The notes: generated by a model not told the origin, from the letters alone. A DNA stretch of 5,364 bases from a bacterium (GCA_016192885.1 JACPTH010000107.1:1-5364), one strand, 5' to 3'. Numbered from the stretch's first letter, positions 1 through 5,364 are shown. A program made the numbers and translations.

Positions 1-934
1 CCTGAAATATGGATGTGATAAGCCCGACCTGCGATTTGGGCTTGAAATACAGGATGTCACGGGGATTTTTTCAAATTCCGAATTTAAGGCTTTTAAAAAT
101 GCCGTCGAATCCGGATCGGTAATTAGAATGATCGCCGTTTCAAACATTGCTTCAAGATCTAGAAAATTTTTCGATGACCTTGAAGTTATCGCAAGAGATT
201 TTGGAGCAAAAGGCCTTGGAAGCTTAAATTTCACCGAATCCGGTGATGTCAAGGGGACTCTAGCCAAGGGGGTTGATGAAAAAACTCGCATGGCTCTTCG
301 TGAAATATCCGGGGCGGTGCCCGGTACCTCTCTACTTTTTCTAGCTGATGCTCCTAAGGTTGCCTCCGTTTTGCTCGGAAAGATTCGCTCAAAATTGGCC
401 GACATTCTTGAGCTTCGGCAAAAAAAGAGTTATAAGTTTTGTTGGATCACCGATTTTCCAATGTACGAGCGAGATCCGGACACCGGGCAAATCATTTTCA
501 GTCATAATCCATTTTCAATGCCACAAGGCGGAATGAAAGCGCTAACCGACCTCGATCCTCTTTCGATTAAAGCGTTTCAATACGACATCGTATGTAACGG
601 CATAGAATTGAGCTCAGGGGCAATTCGAAACCATCTTCCCGAAATTATGTATAAAGCGTTTTCCATCGCGGGATATGATAAGGATGAAGTTGACAAGCGA
701 TTTGGCGGAATGATTAGGGCGTTTCGCTTTGGGGCTCCCCCGCATGGCGGTATCGCCCCGGGAGTCGATAGAATCGTAATGCTATTGGCAAATGAACCAA
801 ATCTTCGAGAAGTAATTTCTTTCCCGATGAATCAGAACGCTCAGGATTTACTTATGGGGGCTCCATGCGAAGTTCAGCAAAAGCAGCTCGATGAGCTTAA
901 CATCAGGGTGGTTCCTGCAAAGAACGCAAAATAA
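1..934 (+). CDS. aspS: Aspartyl-tRNA synthetase, C-terminal part (5' end outside window)
   Basis: Class II aminoacyl-tRNA synthetase that charges tRNA with aspartate in the cytoplasm. The frame is open from base 2 and gives 310 residues to a TAA stop; the start and the anticodon-binding domain lie upstream, and the ATG at 128 is internal. Visible residues 3-15 carry the family segment YG.DKPDLRFGLE. The next roughly 120 residues fit the bacterial GAD insert. WITDFPMYE is at about 148-156, YDIVCNG at 194-200, SSGAIRNH at 204-211, and motif 3 (GGIAPGVDRIVMLL, with its invariant Arg) at about 249-262. FPMNQNAQDLLMGAP closes the fold. The wording HNPFSMPQGG and SSGAIRNH resembles the alphaproteobacterial subtype rather than the E. 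coli one (GGGSIRIH). Whether the enzyme is discriminating cannot be judged without the N-terminal domain. The phosphatase gene follows after 23 bases on the same strand, so co-transcription is possible. Confidence 0.97.
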   Translation, partial: LKYGCDKPDLRFGLEIQDVTGIFSNSEFKAFKNAVESGSVIRMIAVSNIASRSRKFFDDLEVIARDFGAKGLGSLNFTESGDVKGTLAKGVDEKTRMALREISGAVPGTSLLFLADAPKVASVLLGKIRSKLADILELRQKKSYKFCWITDFPMYERDPDTGQIIFSHNPFSMPQGGMKALTDLDPLSIKAFQYDIVCNGIELSSGAIRNHLPEIMYKAFSIAGYDKDEVDKRFGGMIRAFRFGAPPHGGIAPGVDRIVMLLANEPNLREVISFPMNQNAQDLLMGAPCEVQQKQLDELNIRVVPAKNAK

Positions 935-942
935 GGTAGATA

Positions 943-960
943 GGGAGGTCGGGGGAATTG
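943..960 (+). promoter_or_regulatory. Ribosome binding site and TTG start of the phosphatase gene
   Basis: GGGAGGT at 943-949 is a near-consensus Shine-Dalgarno sequence placed 9 bases (from GGGAGG) before TTG at 958. No ATG or GTG in this frame lies between the aspS stop and the first membrane helix, so the SD decides the TTG start. Translation from here gives a short N-terminus with Lys residues followed directly by a hydrophobic helix, as expected for an inner-membrane protein. Confidence 0.75.
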
Positions 961-1548
961 CCCAATTGGGACTACCTAAGCAAACTTGTAAAATGGATTC
1001 TTAGTTGCTTGGTTTTTTTTGCCCTCCCTTTTCTTCTTATCGCTTTCGGATTTGGGCAGCGGTGGAAGGTTCAAGAAAAAGAATCAATTGACCGCCTCTT
1101 TCACAGACTTGATGGAATACTTATAGTAATTCGCCGCAGGGAAGCCACGGATGCCTATATCTCCGCGCTTCTTACCAAACTCTTCGACATAGCTGAAAAA
1201 TCGAATCGACCGATTAAAGTTCTATCTGCGGGAATCAAGGTACTCAAAGAGCGTTTTCTTGGCGCATTGCGATTTACCATTGTAAATGATGAAGGAACCG
1301 CCGTTCCGTCTCTTTCCGATGGCACCCTGCCTTCCCATGCGCTTTCAAAGCTATTCCAAGCAACCCAAGCCATCATTGATGAAGACCCTGTCAAGATAAA
1401 AAACGTCAATTGTTTGATGTTTCTTTCTCGGAAAAAGGCAGGCGTTTTTATTTCAATTGTTCCGATGACATGGGAATGTTCGTACATGCCGACCAAATCC
1501 CGCAATGGCCGATCCTGGCGATCATGGATCAATGCGCCCAATTCATGA
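958..1548 (+). CDS. SpoIIE-type sensor phosphatase, N-terminal fragment (upstream frame)
   Basis: This frame begins at the TTG with a strong SD and encodes 196 residues. Residues about 9-33 form a clear membrane helix preceded by Lys residues, so the N-terminus should be cytoplasmic. Residues about 35-148 look like the start of an extracytoplasmic sensor region with no family I recognise. From about residue 150 the translation (NVNCLMFLSRKK onward, ending Ser/Arg/Trp-rich) no longer reads like a natural domain, while the -1 frame gives plausible protein. I therefore infer that residues after about 149 are out of frame and that this ORF and the one at 1410-3731 are one gene of about 924 codons. 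The break is a -1 shift between 1383 (the downstream frame has a stop just before) and 1548. The best position is the A-AAA-AAC run at 1398-1404. It may be a programmed shift, a real mutation or a homopolymer sequencing error. Confidence 0.7.
   Translation: MPNWDYLSKLVKWILSCLVFFALPFLLIAFGFGQRWKVQEKESIDRLFHRLDGILIVIRRREATDAYISALLTKLFDIAEKSNRPIKVLSAGIKVLKERFLGALRFTIVNDEGTAVPSLSDGTLPSHALSKLFQATQAIIDEDPVKIKNVNCLMFLSRKKAGVFISIVPMTWECSYMPTKSRNGRSWRSWINAPNS
1398..1404 (+). promoter_or_regulatory. Candidate -1 frameshift site (slippery heptamer A AAA AAC)
   Basis: The upstream frame reads ATA AAA AAC, so the heptamer A-AAA-AAC sits in the exact X-XXY-YYZ phase needed for tandem -1 slippage. A slip joins ...VKIKN to RQLFDVSF and continues in the 1410-3731 frame. 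I see no clear pseudoknot or strong stem within 5-10 bases downstream, only a weak CTTT/AAAG stem and two CAATTG copies (1407-1412 and 1454-1459). There is no SD-like stimulator upstream. A second homopolymer, CGG AAA AAG at 1429-1437, is an alternative slip or error position. Confidence 0.45.
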
Positions 1549-3731
1549 AATATCGTGGAAAGTTGGGAATTTCAGTCGGAGTTTTTGATTCAACCAGGAA
1601 TAAAGCCACTTCTTCGGTCCCGGACCTTTCCCTGGCGATGGCCGAATTCCAACATTCTACCAGGCAACATATTCAGGTTGGAGAAAGTCTTTTCAGCGTC
1701 ATGCCTTTTACAAACACCGCATGCATTTGGGCAAGATACCCCCTCTCCAAGGCTTTGGATAAAAGCAAATCGAGATTTGCCTTAATTTTAATCGGAGTGT
1801 TTCTTTTTTCATTTTTCGCACTATTTAGCTACCAAAGAATGATCCTTGGGGTAAAAATGATTTTCCCCATCCGCTGGAGATTGGTAATACTTTTTGGTTT
1901 TGCCGGAGGATTCCCATTGGTTGTCGTGAAACAGTCGGGTTGGGATTACCTGCATCAAAAATATTTATCCAGGATTCGGGAAACCCATGACGAAACGGAA
2001 AGAGCGTTAAAAGCTTTCGATGTCCGGTTTACCCAAATGCGCGGACTCCTTGAGACAAAAATCAACTTATGGGTTAAGAACCTCCAATACGACACTCCAA
2101 CCGCTAAAGAAACCGCGCAAAAGCGATTGAAAAAAATCTATGAGCGCTTCGAATGTTCACATATCAATCTTTATGACGGAAATGGGAAGATAACTTGGAA
2201 CGCCCTTCCGGAAAACACGAATAAAAAAAATAGAGGCCAGCGATTCATGGGCGGGTTAGTGCGAAACATTGTAGCGAAATTAAACAACGAAGAGAAAGAC
2301 GTTCCCATGGATATGGCCACAATGGCTCTTGAGACTTTTTCCGGTTCGGAAAACCCAATTATTAATCTCATTAGGAATATGAGCACAATAATGTACTTTG
2401 GAGTTCAAGAAGATCAGAATTGGCTTTTCCTGAAAACTCTTACCGGGAATGACGGTCGAACCACGCATGCTGTTTTTTTTTATTGGCAATCGAACCAAAT
2501 GGAATCAGTGTATTTAAAGCATTATTTGTTGAGCGCTCAAAGAAATTTGCCTGGAACTATATTATATGCGGTAAACACTGAAAATCGAAGTTGGGATTTC
2601 CCAAAGAAATTTAAATTTGCAAAGCGCTTAAATCGATTCATAAGCGATTTGAAACTTCGCCAAACGACAACCTATGGGGAACTTTCCTTAGGAACAAAAA
2701 AATACCTGGTTACGGGCGTCAAACCCAAGGAACTTTCGCAGATACTTTTGATTGCTATCCAGTCCGACGAACCTATAAACCAGGAAATTAAACTTCTAGT
2801 AAACCGACTTTGGCTTTTTTCCCTTACGAGCGTGGCAATAAGTTTATTTCTTGGTTTAATTTTATCCCAACGTTTTCTTTTACCAATAAACCAACTTTCG
2901 GAAGGGGTAGGCGCCATTCAGAGGCGTGATTTCAATCACCGAATCCCGCCCGGGGAACCGGATGAGTTGGGGAAACTTTCCGAAACTTTCAACAAGGTAA
3001 TGGAGGGGCTTATCGATCTTGAAGTCGGCAGAATCGTTCAAGAAAGCCTTTTCCCGGTAAACGAGCATAAAGTAGGCGAATTTCGGCTATATGGAATGAC
3101 CAAGTCCGCGACTGAATTAGGCGGAGATTATTTCGATCTTCAACCGCTTTCAGATGGAAGGGTCTTGATTTTAATAGGGGACGTCTCGGGTCACGGGGTT
3201 CCGGCGGCATTGGTTATGGCAATGGCAAAAGCCCTGGTGGAGCGAGAGTGCGAAAGTTCTCCAAGCCCCGAACGAGTTCTTTCAACGCTCCACCGAATTT
3301 TTTTCAAGACGCTGAAACGCTTGCGGATGATGACCTGTTTTATGGCATTGCTGGACCCTTTAAGAAACGTGGTTATCGCTTCAAATGCAGGGCATAATTA
3401 CCCTTATCTCTTTCGAAAATCGGAGGCCCCGCGATCTTTGGAAGTTCGATCATTTCCGCTTGGAAGCAAAAAGAATATTTTTTTTACCTCTGAAACCGTT
3501 GAAATAAAACCGGGCGATCGAATTCTTTTTTACACCGACGGATTGGTTGAGGCAAAGGTCGGCCAAGAACCGGTAGGCTACGATCGAATGGTCGAAAACA
3601 TTCGGCCCCTTTTGGAAGACGACCCGCGCCGCTCTTGCGAGAAAATTTTCTCTTGGCATCGCGCTCTTTGCGGGGACGGCCCGCAGGAGGATGATATTAC
3701 CGTTGCGCTTCTCACCCGCCAATCCGCGTAA
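1410..3731 (+). CDS. HAMP-SpoIIE (PP2C-type) serine/threonine phosphatase, main part
   Basis: Membrane-bound PP2C-family phosphatase whose relatives dephosphorylate anti-sigma-factor antagonists or similar phosphoproteins. The 773 residues are counted from a TTG at 1410 that has no SD, so that start is probably not used; the frame is open back to 1383. Order: end of a first sensor region (1-120), membrane helices at about 122-141 and 152-174 joined by a basic loop, a second extracytoplasmic region (175-466), a membrane helix at 467-487, HAMP at 488-537, and SpoIIE phosphatase at about 540-770. The metal-binding acidic motifs are intact: GGDYFD (D573), GDVSGHG (D591), FYTDG (D710) and QEDDITV (D761/D762), with NAGHNYP at 659-665. 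The sensor regions match no family I can name. Topology only works if the upstream frame supplies helix 1, which supports one fused gene (add 151 for joined numbering). No kinase, STAS or sigma partner is in the window. Confidence 0.88.
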   Translation: MFDVSFSEKGRRFYFNCSDDMGMFVHADQIPQWPILAIMDQCAQFMKYRGKLGISVGVFDSTRNKATSSVPDLSLAMAEFQHSTRQHIQVGESLFSVMPFTNTACIWARYPLSKALDKSKSRFALILIGVFLFSFFALFSYQRMILGVKMIFPIRWRLVILFGFAGGFPLVVVKQSGWDYLHQKYLSRIRETHDETERALKAFDVRFTQMRGLLETKINLWVKNLQYDTPTAKETAQKRLKKIYERFECSHINLYDGNGKITWNALPENTNKKNRGQRFMGGLVRNIVAKLNNEEKDVPMDMATMALETFSGSENPIINLIRNMSTIMYFGVQEDQNWLFLKTLTGNDGRTTHAVFFYWQSNQMESVYLKHYLLSAQRNLPGTILYAVNTENRSWDFPKKFKFAKRLNRFISDLKLRQTTTYGELSLGTKKYLVTGVKPKELSQILLIAIQSDEPINQEIKLLVNRLWLFSLTSVAISLFLGLILSQRFLLPINQLSEGVGAIQRRDFNHRIPPGEPDELGKLSETFNKVMEGLIDLEVGRIVQESLFPVNEHKVGEFRLYGMTKSATELGGDYFDLQPLSDGRVLILIGDVSGHGVPAALVMAMAKALVERECESSPSPERVLSTLHRIFFKTLKRLRMMTCFMALLDPLRNVVIASNAGHNYPYLFRKSEAPRSLEVRSFPLGSKKNIFFTSETVEIKPGDRILFYTDGLVEAKVGQEPVGYDRMVENIRPLLEDDPRRSCEKIFSWHRALCGDGPQEDDITVALLTRQSA

Positions 3732-3840
3732 AAATCAATTCGCGGTAAAATTTTGCATCGCAAAACCAACTAATGCCTGCATTTTAAGCCCACCTAGAAG
3801 CAAAAATTTAAAATTTATTTTGTTGTGCAAAATTAATCCC
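3732..3840 (+). other. AT-rich intergenic stretch before the leader promoter
   Basis: No gene is supported here. It holds a small inverted repeat, TTTTGC-ATC-GCAAAA (3751-3765), just after the phosphatase stop. This lacks a T-run and is at best a weak transcription end. Positions 3802-3837 are strongly AT-rich (AAAAATTTAAAATTTATTTT and following) and lie immediately upstream of the -35 box, so they could act as an UP element for RNA polymerase alpha subunits. Confidence 0.4.
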
Positions 3841-3869
3841 TTGACAACCTAGCGAACAAAAGTTATACT
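3841..3869 (+). promoter_or_regulatory. Consensus sigma70-type promoter for the phasin-like operon
   Basis: TTGACA at 3841-3846 and TATACT at 3864-3869 are separated by exactly 17 bases. This is a perfect -35 box and a 5/6 match to the -10 consensus (TATAAT). An AT-rich tract lies upstream. Transcription would begin near A3877, giving a leader of about 214 bases before the first phasin-like gene at 4091. A promoter this close to consensus suggests strong, housekeeping-sigma-dependent expression, with any control exerted in the leader. Confidence 0.85.
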
Positions 3870-3895
3870 TTTTTTCACAGACCAAAATGTTGAGA

Positions 3896-4025
3896 AAGGA
3901 GGACTTTAAGATGCAAAAGGCGAGGTTCCCGAACCAACGCCCGCCTCCAGATATTTGTTTCTGAGAATATTGCGATGCAATACTCTCCGCGTGAGGGAAC
4001 TTCCCTCATCAGAAGTCAAAACCTT
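3896..4025 (+). ncRNA. Structured 5' leader, possible cis-regulatory RNA
   Basis: Nested complementary segments visible by eye outline a branched RNA. A long-range closing helix is made of AAGG 3896-3899 with CCTT 4022-4025, GACTT 3902-3906 with AAGTC 4013-4017, and GATG 3910-3913 with CATC 4007-4010, separated by small internal loops. Inside it are three hairpins. The first is GGCG 3919-3922 with CGCC 3938-3941, containing GGTT/AACC. The second is GAGAATATTGC 3963-3973 with GCAATACTCTC 3977-3987 (one A-C mismatch). The third is a GAGGGA/TCCCTC stem at about 3993-4007. No T-run follows, so it is not a simple terminator. I do not recognise it as a TPP, SAM, c-di-GMP, glycine, SRP or 6S-type RNA. 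It may be a riboswitch-like element, a protein-binding leader or an independent small RNA. Folding and conservation are untested. Confidence 0.45.
3911..3964 (+). CDS. Putative 17-residue leader peptide with RPPPD motif
   Basis: ATG at 3911 is preceded by AAAGGAGG (3895-3902) with 8 bases of spacing, the best SD in the window. The ORF reads MQKARFPNQRPPPDICF and stops at TGA 3962-3964. It lies about 35 bases after the predicted transcription start and well before the phasin-like gene. Pro-Pro-Pro and Pro-Pro-Asp are known strong ribosome-slowing contexts relieved by EF-P, so a translated peptide could stall and alter folding of the surrounding RNA. The same proline codons contain CCTCC (3944-3948), which is complementary to GGAGG in the SD. 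Against a real peptide: the segment also fits as part of an RNA fold, and 17 codons can be open by chance. Function is inferred only from position and signals. Confidence 0.45.
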   Translation: MQKARFPNQRPPPDICF

Positions 4026-4076
4026 GAAAGAATTTTAAAATGAGCGCAAAAAAACGAAAATCAATTGAAATTGAAA

Positions 4077-4093
4077 AAGGAGAAAAACCAATG
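4077..4093 (+). promoter_or_regulatory. Ribosome binding site deciding the first phasin-like start
   Basis: AAGGAG at 4077-4082 sits 8 bases before ATG 4091. An in-frame ATG at 4040 would add 17 mostly Lys/Glu/Ile residues but has only a weak GAAAG upstream, and the SD itself would fall inside that extension. The 4091 start is therefore preferred. Confidence 0.75.
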
Positions 4094-4366
4094 AATTCGA
4101 TGTTTAACCGTGATGAAATGATCCGTTTGTCCCGTGAAGGAATGGAAAGTTCTCTTCGCTTCTTCATGACCCTAAATGAAAACGTCCTTCGAATGGGTGA
4201 CACCCAGCGCGAAATGGTGAATGACGCGTCGAAAAAATATTTTGATATGATCAATCAAGCTTACGAACAATATCAAAAAAACAATCGCGTAATTCTCGGC
4301 CAAATTGAAAATATGTGCCGAACCGCCATGGAGCAAACAACGACTAAATCCAAGGAAAATGCCTAA
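4091..4366 (+). CDS. Small phasin-like helical protein
   Basis: Encodes 91 residues starting MNSMFNRDEM, chosen by its SD (an alternative ATG at 4040 gives 108). The protein has no signal peptide or membrane helix. It is almost entirely predicted amphipathic helix, rich in Met, Asn, Gln and charged residues, with a Lys/Thr-rich tail. This composition and size resemble phasin-family proteins that coat polyhydroxyalkanoate granules, and the pattern of a helical FF.TLNENVLRMGDTQREMV segment fits that type. It is the first gene after a near-consensus promoter and long leader. Its TAA overlaps the ATG of the next gene by one base, so the two products are probably made together and may form a complex. 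No PHA synthase is present in the window, so the granule role is an inference; another coiled-coil structural role is possible. Confidence 0.6.
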   Translation: MNSMFNRDEMIRLSREGMESSLRFFMTLNENVLRMGDTQREMVNDASKKYFDMINQAYEQYQKNNRVILGQIENMCRTAMEQTTTKSKENA

Positions 4367-4758
4367 TGGAAGCCATGTTGGAGGGTACGATCAAGGCGAC
4401 GCGCGAAATGCAATCCTTTTGGGAAAACCAGTTTTCGCGAATGTTCAGCGAAACCTTTAAATCTCAAGCCTTTATAAGCGAAATGCTTGACTCCGTTGAA
4501 TCAGCCTTGACCTCTCGCGAACTTTTCGATACAAATCTGACCCGTTGGGCTAACATGTTTCAGGTGGTTACGAAGCGAGACTTTTACTTGTTAAGTCAAC
4601 AGTTAATTGAGCTAAATGCTCGCATGGATCGAATGGTTACCACGCAAAATCTTGTTATCGAGCAGCTAAAATCTCAAACCGCATTATTGACTAAAATTGC
4701 CGCTCAGGGAGAACCTTCCAAACCCCGGGAAAATCCTGAAACTGACCTCCCCATGTAG
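4366..4758 (+). CDS. Phasin / PhaE-like coiled-coil protein
   Basis: Encodes 130 residues. The ATG overlaps the preceding TAA (TAATG) and has AAGGA at 4352-4356 inside the upstream gene, 9 bases before the start, so translational coupling is likely. A second ATG at 4375 is possible. The protein is soluble and helical: an N-terminal helix rich in Phe and Met (residues about 8-40), a middle helix, then a heptad-bearing segment (about 70-112, KRDFYLLSQQL.EL.ARMDRM) and a Pro-rich acidic tail. A Lys-Arg-Asp motif before a Leu-rich coiled coil is reminiscent of the C-terminal region of PHA synthase subunit PhaE and of granule-associated phasins. That similarity is recognised by eye only. With its neighbour it forms a two-gene unit closed by a terminator one base after the stop. 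A role in PHA granule binding or synthase activation is plausible but unproven. Confidence 0.6.
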   Translation: MEAMLEGTIKATREMQSFWENQFSRMFSETFKSQAFISEMLDSVESALTSRELFDTNLTRWANMFQVVTKRDFYLLSQQLIELNARMDRMVTTQNLVIEQLKSQTALLTKIAAQGEPSKPRENPETDLPM

Positions 4759-4797
4759 AAAAAGCCCCAAGCGCCGCCAACGCGCGGGGCTTTTTTT
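4759..4797. terminator. Bidirectional Rho-independent terminator
   Basis: AAAAAGCCCC (4759-4768) pairs with GGGGCTTTTT (4786-4795). An inner GCGC (4771-4774)/GCGC (4782-4785) stem is separated by an AA bulge, with a 7-base loop. A T7 run follows on the plus strand, and the A-run gives a T-run on the minus strand. It begins directly after the TAG of the plus-strand gene and directly after the TAA of the minus-strand gene, so it serves both convergent units. Confidence 0.92.
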
Positions 4798-5364
4798 AGT
4801 TTTTTATTAAAGAGACTATTTCGCTAACACTAGGTTTAGGCAAGTTAAAAAGGTCATCAACCAAATAATTTTTAACTAATTCCGGCAAGGTAATGGGTTC
4901 TTGGTTTGGGGAATAAACCGTAACCAAACCGTCTCGACTGACTTCCTCGCTTGTCCGGTCTTCGGAAGGGTGATAGCGAATCTTGTGCGTTGTTCCTTCC
5001 TTCAAGGGCAATTTCAAAGCTTTGGTTTGACCTTCTTGCAAAATCCATTCAATCGTATGGATTCCCGGGAACACGCCCGCTATTCTGACGGGGCAAATGC
5101 CTATCTCTTTTTCGTCGAACATTACTTTTGTTTTTTCAGAATCGCACTTTATGAAAACCTCAACCGGAAGAACCCATTTTTCCGAATTTCTCGAAAAAGC
5201 CTGATGCTCCCTAAGTTTTTTCATGCAAAGATCGGCTTGATTGGGCAAATAACCATAGTGAAACGCCTTTGCTAGAGTGAAAAGAACCAGGGGTTCTTTA
5301 GGAGCCAAATTGAATGCTCGGGACGCGCATAGCAACGCTTGCTGCATCATTCCACGCTCTAAAA
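4796..5364 (-). CDS. TPR and PEGA-domain protein, C-terminal part (5' end outside window)
   Basis: The minus-strand frame is open to the window edge and ends with TAA at 4798-4796. ATG ATG at 5350-5345 has no convincing SD, and four further codons upstream (Leu-Glu-Arg-Gly) extend a repeat-like helix, so the true start is probably outside. Counting from the ATG at 5350, residues 1-50 look like a tetratricopeptide pair (AL..ASRAFNLAP, then LAKAF...A...KKL). Residues about 62-126 look like a PEGA domain: beta-rich, with VEVFIKCDSEKTKVMFDEKEIG, CPVRI and FPGIHTIEW, matching the family pattern of surface-sugar or lipoprotein-associated PEGA proteins. The C-terminal 55 residues have no recognised fold. 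PEGA proteins are usually envelope or regulatory accessory proteins, and TPR suggests protein binding. A Ser/Thr kinase or other domain could lie upstream. It converges on the phasin-like operon and shares its terminator. Confidence 0.75.
   Translation of the reverse strand, partial: LERGMMQQALLCASRAFNLAPKEPLVLFTLAKAFHYGYLPNQADLCMKKLREHQAFSRNSEKWVLPVEVFIKCDSEKTKVMFDEKEIGICPVRIAGVFPGIHTIEWILQEGQTKALKLPLKEGTTHKIRYHPSEDRTSEEVSRDGLVTVYSPNQEPITLPELVKNYLVDDLFNLPKPSVSEIVSLIKN

Noticed and set aside
1155..1541. Minus-strand 128-residue open frame across the frameshift region.
   Set aside because: It lies opposite a coding region continuous in the sense direction, and it has no promoter, SD or recognisable domain.
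3751..3765. TTTTGC-ATC-GCAAAA inverted repeat as a terminator for the phosphatase gene.
   Set aside because: Short AT-rich stem with no T-run after it; too weak to call.
3962..3994. TGA at 3962 followed at once by a hairpin, resembling a selenocysteine codon with a SECIS element; readthrough would add nine residues to TGA at 3992.
   Set aside because: The extended product would be only 27 residues with no selenoprotein motif. The hairpin has a 3-base loop and lacks the spacing and loop features of bacterial SECIS elements.
3963..4005. CTGAGA and AGGGAA segments recalling the TPP riboswitch.
   Set aside because: The rest of the TPP consensus (ACCTGATCTGG, TAAT, CAGCG) is missing and the pairing order differs.
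3991..4010. GC-rich hairpin in the leader considered as an attenuator terminator.
   Set aside because: No T-run follows; the next bases are AGAAGTCAAAACC. It is better treated as part of the leader fold.
4040..4090. Upstream ATG that would lengthen the first phasin-like protein by 17 residues.
   Set aside because: Its SD is poor, and the strong SD at 4077-4082 lies inside the extension and points to 4091.
4901..5275. Plus-strand 124-residue open frame opposite the TPR-PEGA gene.
   Set aside because: It is antisense to a gene with recognisable domains, has no SD, and its translation is low-complexity without family features.

Overview
The window comes from an AT-leaning bacterial chromosome. 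It holds the 3' end of aspS, a large membrane SpoIIE-type phosphatase split by a -1 frameshift, a strongly promoted two-gene cluster of small phasin/PhaE-like helical proteins behind a structured leader, and a convergent partial gene for a TPR-PEGA protein. The taxon cannot be fixed from the sequence. Strong Shine-Dalgarno (SD) sites, a consensus sigma70-type promoter and PEGA plus HAMP-SpoIIE proteins fit a Gram-negative-type organism. The aspartyl-tRNA synthetase has the alphaproteobacteria-like wording (HNPFSMPQGG, SSGAIRNH). From family knowledge, a deep-branching or candidate phylum rich in SpoIIE and PEGA proteins is a reasonable guess, but only a guess.

Layout. Positions 1-934 (+) are the C-terminal 310 codons of aspS. 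After a 23-base gap with a good SD and a TTG start, 958-3731 (+) reads as one about 924-residue sensor phosphatase if the ribosome or the read shifts -1 at the A-AAA-AAC heptamer at 1398-1404. As given, the DNA is two overlapping ORFs (958-1548 and 1410-3731). The joined protein has four membrane helices, two extracytoplasmic regions, a HAMP linker and an intact PP2C/SpoIIE catalytic domain.

Positions 3732-4090 are a 359-base intergenic region. It contains an AT-rich tract, a perfect-spacing TTGACA-N17-TATACT promoter, a 17-codon leader ORF with an excellent SD and an RPPPD stall-type motif, and a set of nested inverted repeats that could fold into a branched RNA. Two translationally coupled genes follow (4091-4366 and 4366-4758). 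They encode small helical proteins that look like polyhydroxyalkanoate granule proteins (phasin and PhaE-like), and they end directly at a strong bidirectional terminator (4759-4797). On the minus strand, 4796-5364 is the 3' part of a TPR plus PEGA-domain gene that uses the same terminator.

The phosphatase probably feeds a partner-switching (anti-sigma / anti-anti-sigma) or similar phosphosignalling pathway, but no partner gene lies in the window. The phasin-like pair is an independent transcription unit. The most unusual parts are the in-frame slippery heptamer in the phosphatase and the elaborate leader in front of the phasin-like pair.
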